From contig CAWFNW010000003.1 of assembly GCA_963817405.1 (NCBI GenBank), positions 62,001 to 126,000 of the forward strand: 64,000 nucleotides of DNA, written 5' to 3'. Position 1 is the stretch's first letter. Every line of letters begins with the position of its first letter. Both the position numbers and the translations under genes were made by a program. Origin of the DNA: CAWFNW01 sp963817405. Its GTDB lineage: Bacteria; Actinomycetota; Coriobacteriia; Anaerosomatales; Anaerosomataceae. Below are positions 59,550-64,000 of the stretch, piece after piece. The notes beneath the pieces are model-generated. The model saw only the letters and a list, made by a program, of their open reading frames with translations, was not told the origin of the DNA and searched no databases.

Positions 59550-60062
59550 GTGAAGCACAATAGGGGGCTAAGGAAGATCGGCATCATCGGGCTCGTGGTG
59601 GCGTTGACGATGGTGATGGTTGCCATTCTGACTGGCTGCGCGAGTCAGCCGACTGCGGAGAAACCCGCGATGGGTGCCAAGCCGACGGAAGCGTCCACGC
59701 AGGCAACAATGGGCGGGGATATGGCGGGCGACATGACCTGCGCGATGTGCAACAAGGGCGCGCCCTCGCCTGTGAAGGGCACCGCGACTATGGAGAACGG
59801 CGTTCAGGTCGTCAACATCACGCTGAAGGACGGCTACTACTCGCCCAATGAGATCACCATCAAGGCGGGCATGCCGGCCAAGCTCGTGTTCACCGGTGAG
59901 TCCAAGGACTGCTCAGGCAAGCCGAAGATCGCTGAGCTGGGCAAGCAGGCCGACTTCACCCAGACAGGCGAAGCGACCATGGACTTGGGCACGGTGAAAG
60001 CCGGCACCTACAGGATCACGTGCGGTATGGACAGTGCTGGCGGCAACCTCATATTCCAGTAG
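59550..60062 (+). CDS. Cupredoxin-like lipoprotein
   Basis: A 170-residue exported lipoprotein. The signal helix (IGIIGLVVALTMVMVAILTG) ends in a lipobox LTGC (lipidated Cys about residue 30). A thiol motif DMTCAMCNKG precedes the cupredoxin-like domain, which has GYYSPNEITIKAG, ESKDCSGKPK and the ending YRITCGMDSAGGNLIF. This is the same Cys plus CGM pattern as the proteins at 14165, 15438 and 58239, without the usual two histidines. GTG 59550 has AAGGGG five bases upstream. Confidence 0.85.
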   Translation: MKHNRGLRKIGIIGLVVALTMVMVAILTGCASQPTAEKPAMGAKPTEASTQATMGGDMAGDMTCAMCNKGAPSPVKGTATMENGVQVVNITLKDGYYSPNEITIKAGMPAKLVFTGESKDCSGKPKIAELGKQADFTQTGEATMDLGTVKAGTYRITCGMDSAGGNLIFQ

Positions 60063-60077
60063 TCGCGATACGCGCCG

Positions 60078-60113
60078 GAAGGCCCGGGCTGCAGCGACGC
60101 GGCCCAGGCCTTC
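60078..60113 (+). terminator. Terminator hairpin after the cupredoxin lipoprotein
   Basis: Stem of 12 bases (60078-60089 with 60102-60113) with one C-A mismatch and a 12-base loop, 16 bases after the stop. Confidence 0.6.
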
Positions 60114-60275
60114 TGCGTGTGATGCGCCGGACTACCTGAGCGCCTTGAGGTATTCCACGACCGCGGCGGCCTCGGCGACCTGTGTCCAGAGCGCCATGGC
60201 CTGTTGTCCCTCCGTTGTGCGGTGCGCTAGTGTCAAGACGATCTGTTGAAGAGGGCTCGCGCGAAGGAGAAGGCA

Positions 60276-60926
60276 GTGACCGAGCAAGGACGTGCGCCGG
60301 AGTCTACGGTGCTGAGGCTTTCGCGCTACCACTGCTTCCTCGGTGAGCTGCAGCACTCGGGCAGCGAGCGGATCACGTCGCGTGAGATCGCCGAGGACTT
60401 GGGGCTGAGCGAGGAGACAGTCCGCCACGACCTGTCCTACGTTCCAGCGAAGGGGCGCCCCGGCTCGGGCTACGACACGCACGAGCTCTACGACGCACTA
60501 TGCGAATGCCTCGACCTTTCCGCAGCGCATCCATTCGCGGCGATCGGCAATCAAGATGTGCTACGCGGGCTCGCCGTCACGTTCCCCGCCGAGGATTTCG
60601 GCCTGAGCGCTGCGGTGTACTTCTCGGAGCGCGCTGAGGATGCCGGTGCGCTCGTCGGAGATCAACCGGTCCACCCAGCGGCCGACATCCCGAAGGTAGC
60701 CCGAGGTCTTGGAATCCGAGTTGCGCTCGTGGCCGTTGCGCCGCCCGCAGTGGAGGAGACACTCGAGCTTCTGAGCCAGGCAGGCGTTCACGGCGTCGTG
60801 ATGCTGACTCCGGTGCTCCGGCCAACGCATCCCGAGGGGATGAGCATCACGTATTTCCGTATGCCATGCGCGCTCAAGTCACTCGTGAATGTCGGCGTCC
60901 CATCTTGCGGATGCGAGCAGGGCTAG
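60276..60926 (+). CDS. Rex-like winged-helix protein with a degenerate Rossmann domain
   Basis: A 216-residue protein of Rex length. The N-terminal winged helix (STVLRLSRYHCFLGELQHSG, ERITSREIAEDLGLSEETVR, DLSYV) is typical. The NAD-binding glycine motif is replaced by AAIGNQDVLRGLAVTFPAED, so NAD(H) sensing may be lost or altered. The C-terminal SCGCEQG adds two Cys absent from Rex. GTG 60276 has AAGGAG six bases away. It lies in the tRNA-Glu island, so a role controlling the cupredoxin genes is possible but unproven. Confidence 0.8.
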   Translation: MTEQGRAPESTVLRLSRYHCFLGELQHSGSERITSREIAEDLGLSEETVRHDLSYVPAKGRPGSGYDTHELYDALCECLDLSAAHPFAAIGNQDVLRGLAVTFPAEDFGLSAAVYFSERAEDAGALVGDQPVHPAADIPKVARGLGIRVALVAVAPPAVEETLELLSQAGVHGVVMLTPVLRPTHPEGMSITYFRMPCALKSLVNVGVPSCGCEQG

Positions 60927-61121
60927 ATTCGGGTTCCCACACGCGGGTTCGCCAGCCGAGCGCGGACGCTATCCAATCCCGTTTGATGGGGCCAAGGCCT
61001 AGGAGATGCCAAACGTCGCGGATTTGGGGCAGTTCCACATCCTGAAGACGCGCTCGATTTGTCGCCCGATTTGGCGCCCGATTGCACTCGCTGCCCGCTG
61101 CCCGCTGCCCGGTCCACGCCG
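60927..61121. other. Gene-free island segment
   Basis: 195 bases after the Rex-like gene with no supportable gene. It contains two close copies of GATTTGGCGCCC-like units (around 61056-61085), related to GATTTGGTGCCC units near 61420-61432. Confidence 0.4.
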
Positions 61122-61376
61122 TCAGGCTTCGCGACCCCCATTGGCCGCATGCAAGCGATTCGCAAGTCCCATGAGAACGGCGTCTCGCTGGGCGACATTG
61201 TCCCCCGGCGTGCCGAGCCATCGAGGATCGAGCTCGGCATGCTGTACCACGAGTTCGTAGAGCGCTGGCGCAGCGACGTAGCGCGCGCTGCGTCCGGCGC
61301 CCCTGGCTTCGAGGGCACCGGATGCGACGAGTTTGCCCAAGTCGTGTGAGGCGGTCACCTCAGAGACGTCCGCCAT
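61122..61376 (-). pseudogene. Remnant resembling a Fic-protein C-terminal winged helix
   Basis: The minus-strand frame from 61376 to 61122 reads ADVSEVTASHDLGKLVASGA, then LEARGAGRSARYV and a hydrophobic tail, resembling the winged-helix end of Fic/DOC proteins (S-x-TASRDLxxLVxxG and GAGRSTRY). The catalytic Fic part is absent and there is no ribosome site. I read it as the leftover of a gene lost during decay of the island. Confidence 0.35.
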
Positions 61377-61458
61377 CGGTTCCATTCGTCTCGGATCGGA
61401 ACGCCCCGGACTTGGTGCCCGATTTGGTGCCCAAATACCTGGTGACTGTTGGTACTCG

Positions 61459-61518
61459 TTGGGACTCGTTGGGACTCGCCGCAGCTCCGCTGTACCAACG
61501 AGTCCCAACGAGTCCCAA
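61459..61518. repeat. 20-bp perfect inverted repeat built from a 10-bp unit
   Basis: Arms 61459-61478 and 61499-61518, 20-base loop. Each arm is two tandem copies of the 10-mer TTGGGACTCG; a diverged third copy (one substitution) precedes the left arm at 61449-61458 and one borders the right arm. Confidence 0.85.
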
Positions 61519-61536
61519 TACTCACAAGCACAATCA

Positions 61537-61562
61537 GGATTCGAATTCCCTTGGGGGCACCA
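61537..61562 (+). repeat. attachment-site repeat, right copy
   Basis: Identical to the last 26 bases of tRNA-Glu (58004-58029), including CCA, but without the rest of a tRNA gene. Confidence 0.75.
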
Positions 61563-61708
61563 GACAAACATCAGATCAGACGCGTCTTGAGTCTGACCTG
61601 TGCGCTGTCGTGAGGTGCCGGCGATCCGCTGGCCCGCGCTGACACATCGTCCACCTGTCTCGTGTGGTAGTGTCGGACGTGCGAGATTGCCGAGACCGAG
61701 GCAGGACG

Positions 61709-62398
61709 ATGACCGAACTCACCGAACCGCCGAGCGGCGCCGACGGATCGCGGCGACCGTCGCCGTCCGCGGCATCTGCGACCGCGCGGAAGAGGCCGAT
61801 CTACGAGAAGTGGTGGTTCTGGGCCCTCACGGTCGTGATTCTGGGCGCGATCGGCGCCGGAGGCGGCGCGCTCGCCACCAAGACGCCCAACCCGGCGTCG
61901 CCCGCGAGCGATCTTGCCACTCGGACGGTGGACGGTGCGGCGCCATCAGCGGGCGCCGCGACCACGTCTACGGTCGAATCGACGGCACCCCCGTCGGGCC
62001 AGCCGACCACCACCGCGGTCACGACGCCCAGCGAACCCCTTGTCGAGGAAGAACCCAGCGCGGAGCCGGCAGCCGAGACGCCGCCCCCAGCAGCGAAACC
62101 CGGGAAGTGGGTACGGGTCGTCCAGATGAGCGGGTACGGAAACCAGCGGTCGGCCCCATTCCGACTGACGGGCGGCGCCATTCGGCTGAAGTACTCGGTG
62201 ACGGACGACGAGGCGCGAGCCGACATGTACGTCCTGGAGGAAGATGTGTTTCTGCGCGGGGCGGGAGGCGTTCCGGCGGTCATGGCCATCGGAGCTGTGT
62301 CCGACCAGATCGATCTGGAGAGGGACGCGGGCAGCTACTGCGTTGAGATAACCTGCGCCGACAGCTCTTGGGTGGTCTCGATCGAGGAGCAGCGGTAG
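61709..62398 (+). CDS. Membrane-anchored protein with Thr/Pro-rich linker, unknown function
   Basis: A 229-residue protein: a polar 35-residue head, one helix (WWFWALTVVILGAIGAGGGA), a long Thr/Ser/Pro/Ala stalk (65-130), and an extracytoplasmic beta domain of about 95 residues (KWVRVVQMSGYGNQRSAPFR, then RLKYSV-type strands and SYCVEITCADSSWVVSIEEQ). The final domain resembles small beta-sandwich domains in actinobacterial surface proteins; no name can be given. The ATG at 61709 has AGGCAGGA. Confidence 0.75.
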   Translation: MTELTEPPSGADGSRRPSPSAASATARKRPIYEKWWFWALTVVILGAIGAGGGALATKTPNPASPASDLATRTVDGAAPSAGAATTSTVESTAPPSGQPTTTAVTTPSEPLVEEEPSAEPAAETPPPAAKPGKWVRVVQMSGYGNQRSAPFRLTGGAIRLKYSVTDDEARADMYVLEEDVFLRGAGGVPAVMAIGAVSDQIDLERDAGSYCVEITCADSSWVVSIEEQR

Positions 62399-62423
62399 TC
62401 GAGCCGCCCTCGACAGGACGAGG

Positions 62424-62648
62424 GTGAGCGGGGAGGGTGCGAGCGATTTGAGCAGGTTCACGCCGCCCACCAACGCCGCCCCGGTGCACGTGCCCAAGCG
62501 CGGCTGTGGCAGCGTCTTCGCGGGCATCGTGTTGGTGCTCATCGGCATCCCGATGCTCGTGTGTCCCGGCCCCGGCATGGCGTCGGTCGCCGCGGGTATC
62601 GGCATGATCGCGGTTGGGCTCGGCGTTCGCCGGCGAGGGACTCCCTGA
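62424..62648 (+). CDS. Small two-helix membrane protein
   Basis: A 74-residue protein. After a 28-residue head are two short hydrophobic segments (SVFAGIVLVLIGIPMLVCPG and ASVAAGIGMIAVGLGV) separated by CPGPG. GTG start with AGGACGAGG. Its TGA overlaps the next ATG (TGATG), so the two are coupled. Confidence 0.7.
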   Translation: MSGEGASDLSRFTPPTNAAPVHVPKRGCGSVFAGIVLVLIGIPMLVCPGPGMASVAAGIGMIAVGLGVRRRGTP

Positions 62649-63070
62649 TGCAGGGGCGATCCAGTATCGTCATCGCCGTGCCGCCCGAGGTGGTCTTCGG
62701 CTTCATCTCCGATCCGGCGAACGACCGGCTCTGGCGAAGCCACCTGCTCGCGTCTCACGGAACCGTGCAGGGCATCGGTGACCACGTCACCCAGACGTAC
62801 TCCTACCAGGGACGCACGCAGACTGTTGACCTTGAGGTGTCTGAGTACGATCCGCCCACGCGACTCGCCTACCGCCTGACCGGCCCGTTTCGGGCTCGCT
62901 TCTCGTTCCAGTGCCTTCCGGAGGCGGGCGGCACGCGCGTGGGCTTCTCCGCATCGTCCGTGCTGACGGGACCGGCAGCGCTCTTGGAGGGCCGAATAGC
63001 CTCCGAGGTCACGAAGCTCGCCCGCGCGGACCTTCAACACCTGAAACGGGTGCTCGAACCGGCGGCTTAG
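62648..63070 (+). CDS. SRPBCC (START-like) family protein
   Basis: A 140-residue hydrophobic-pocket protein: SIVIAVPPEVVFGFISDPAN and the LWRSHL region, ending in a long C-terminal helix (IASEVTKLARADLQHLKRVL). This is the polyketide-cyclase/SRPBCC pattern; the ligand is unknown. Start ATG overlaps the upstream stop, and its stop overlaps that of the convergent ROK gene by 4 bases. Confidence 0.88.
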   Translation: MQGRSSIVIAVPPEVVFGFISDPANDRLWRSHLLASHGTVQGIGDHVTQTYSYQGRTQTVDLEVSEYDPPTRLAYRLTGPFRARFSFQCLPEAGGTRVGFSASSVLTGPAALLEGRIASEVTKLARADLQHLKRVLEPAA

Positions 63071-64000
63071 AGCACTCGCGCCGGCGTGCCTCCCTCGTCG
63101 TGCTCGTCGAACGCGAGTGCCGCTGCGCCGAGGATCCCCGCGTCGTTCCCAAGCATCGCGTGGACGACCTCGACGTCGCGCCGGCCTGCAAGCGCCTCGG
63201 TCTGGATGACCTCTGCAGCGCGCGAGACGAGCATCTCCGCCGTCTCACCGATGCCGCCGCCCACGACGATGAGCCGCGGGTTGAGCAGATTCACGATGCC
63301 CGTGAGCGCGTGACCGAGGATGTCGCCGAGTTCCAGGAGGATGTCACGGGCGATGGCGTCGCCCGCGAGTGCCGCTCTCACGACGTGCTCAGCTCTCACG
63401 GCATCTGGATCGCCGCCGGCGAGCGAGCGGATCGCCTCGCCGCTGTAGGCACGCGCGGCATCCTTGCCTCGAGCGGCGATGGCCGGGCTCCCGAGGTACG
63501 ACTCGATATGTCCGAGACCGCCACACGAGCACGGCGGGCCGTCGAGGCGCACGACCACGTGCCCGATCTCGCCGCCAAGACCTCGCGAACCGCGGTAGGG
63601 CTTGCCGCTGAGGAAGAGCGCTCCGCCCACCCCCGTGCCAAGCGTGATCATCACGAAGTCGCGTACGCCCTTGGCGGCACCGAACCGCGCCTCGCCGATA
63701 CCCGCGCAGTGACCGTCATTGGCGAGTGTCACCGTGTGCCGGGTGCCAGCCGCCACAAGCGCCCGCACGTCGACGCCCGCGAGGGGCAGGTTCGCGCAGA
63801 ACTCCACCGTCTGTCGCCCGGAGTCGATCTGAGCGGGAAGGCCAACCCCGATGCCGGCGATCTCCGACGGGTGGGTGCCGGCGGCGGTCTCAGCCACAAG
63901 GGCGATGACCGTGTCGAGAACCCCGAAGGGGCCGTTCTTGGGGGTCAGGGTCTTCGCATCCCGGAAGATGCGCCCGGAGCGCTCGACGAGGCCGACGCCG
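63067..64000 (-). CDS. ROK-family sugar kinase (N-terminus off window)
   Basis: The C-terminal 310 residues of a ROK protein. Visible: IGVGLPAQIDS, the ATP-binding MITLGTGVGGALFLSGK, and the zinc-binding EIGHVVVRLDGPPCSCGGLG with GHIESYLGS directly after. The catalytic Asp lies in LANDGHCAG. There is no sign of a helix-turn-helix in the visible part, so glucokinase is likelier than a ROK repressor. The frame is open to base 64000; the start lies outside. Confidence 0.92.
   Translation of the reverse strand, partial: GVGLVERSGRIFRDAKTLTPKNGPFGVLDTVIALVAETAAGTHPSEIAGIGVGLPAQIDSGRQTVEFCANLPLAGVDVRALVAAGTRHTVTLANDGHCAGIGEARFGAAKGVRDFVMITLGTGVGGALFLSGKPYRGSRGLGGEIGHVVVRLDGPPCSCGGLGHIESYLGSPAIAARGKDAARAYSGEAIRSLAGGDPDAVRAEHVVRAALAGDAIARDILLELGDILGHALTGIVNLLNPRLIVVGGGIGETAEMLVSRAAEVIQTEALAGRRDVEVVHAMLGNDAGILGAAALAFDEHDEGGTPARVL

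Larger units (their letters stand above)
58030..61562. mobile_element. 3.5-kb genomic island in tRNA-Glu, integrase absent
   Basis: Bounded by a 26-bp direct repeat of the tRNA-Glu end. Contents: a hairpin, a TauE/SafE-cupredoxin gene, a cupredoxin lipoprotein, a Rex-like gene, a Fic-like remnant, and a 20-bp perfect inverted repeat near the right end. No integrase or transposase can be read, so it is a decayed or satellite element. The cargo matches the copper module at 13.6-19 kb. Confidence 0.65.
61377..61708. other. Right end of the island: repeats, att copy and flank, no gene
   Basis: 332 bases without a supportable gene. It holds the 20-bp inverted repeat, the 26-bp att copy, an imperfect 9-bp hairpin (61573-61581 with 61591-61599) just outside the island, and the promoter region of the gene at 61709. 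Confidence 0.5.

Noticed and set aside
60132..60240. Minus-strand tail ending AAVVEYLKALR, resembling a cytochrome c C-terminus
   Set aside because: Too short, no CxxCH motif, no start; the resemblance is a few residues in a frame that is otherwise antisense to the Rex-like gene.
61449..61518. Possible CRISPR repeats
   Set aside because: Units are 10 bases, directly abutting and inverted, with no regular spacers or cas genes.
61537..61562. A third tRNA gene
   Set aside because: Only the T-arm, acceptor 3' strand and CCA are present; no D-arm or anticodon arm upstream.

Overview
This 64 kb window is high-GC bacterial DNA, densely coded on both strands, with many GTG starts and stop/start overlaps. 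I infer an anaerobic or microaerophilic actinobacterium near the Coriobacteriia / OPB41-Anaerosomatales. The grounds are cell-wall-binding-repeat-2 surface protein domains, a rubrerythrin, a three-gene 2-hydroxyacyl-CoA-dehydratase/activase set, an orphan RACo-type ASKHA protein, and a purine operon with small membrane genes between the pur genes. No rRNA or marker gene is present to confirm this.

Layout. 1-10.3 kb: a NarL-type two-component pair (regulator cut by the window edge), purB, YjbQ, a spermidine-synthase-like methyltransferase-fold protein, a cysteine-synthase-like PLP enzyme, DUF421, an NADPH-dependent FMN reductase, a UBP zinc finger, a YegP-like protein, a frameshifted YhhN-like lysoplasmalogenase, a SulP transporter and rubrerythrin. 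10.5-20 kb: a frameshifted secreted 5'-nucleotidase, hisG, then a copper module (Cys/His-rich secreted protein, TauE/SafE-cupredoxin fusion, small cupredoxin, three-HMA CopA ATPase) and a DUF7282 protein. 20-23 kb: two dehydratase-component-like proteins and an ASKHA activase.

23.2-30.8 kb is a metalloid-defence island with three ArsR-type regulators, each next to a visible promoter/operator. The first two units run rightward: arsR-arsM, and arsR-acr3-usp, with a C_GCAxxG_C_C protein between them on the opposite strand. Converging on them is arsR-trx-trx-ArsP/DUF318 permease-membrane trx-CcdA-thioredoxin-like protein. That last gene reads open from a well-placed ribosome site only if two in-frame TGA codons are decoded, and a SECIS-like hairpin follows the second TGA at the right distance. 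It is the best candidate for something new: a putative double-selenocysteine redox protein in an organoarsenical/organometal efflux operon.

30.8-35.7 kb: a winged-helix/4Fe-4S protein, a membrane-fused spermidine synthase, a RACo-like ferredoxin-ASKHA protein and a small membrane protein. 35.8-56.6 kb: sppA and the purine pathway (purC, purS, purQ, purL, purF, purM, purN, purH) with small membrane proteins interspersed. It is interrupted between purF and purM by a very large multicopper oxidase and a repeat-rich cell-surface protein. purL and the surface protein carry several frameshifts that look like sequence errors.

56.6-64 kb: an MscS channel and tRNA-Lys(TTT) and tRNA-Glu(TTC). Next is a 3.5 kb island bounded by a 26-bp direct repeat of the tRNA-Glu 3' end. 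It carries a second TauE/SafE-cupredoxin protein, a cupredoxin lipoprotein, a Rex-like protein and a Fic-like remnant. The window ends with small membrane proteins, an SRPBCC protein and a ROK kinase cut by the edge. No CRISPR array, insertion sequence, integrase or rRNA was found.
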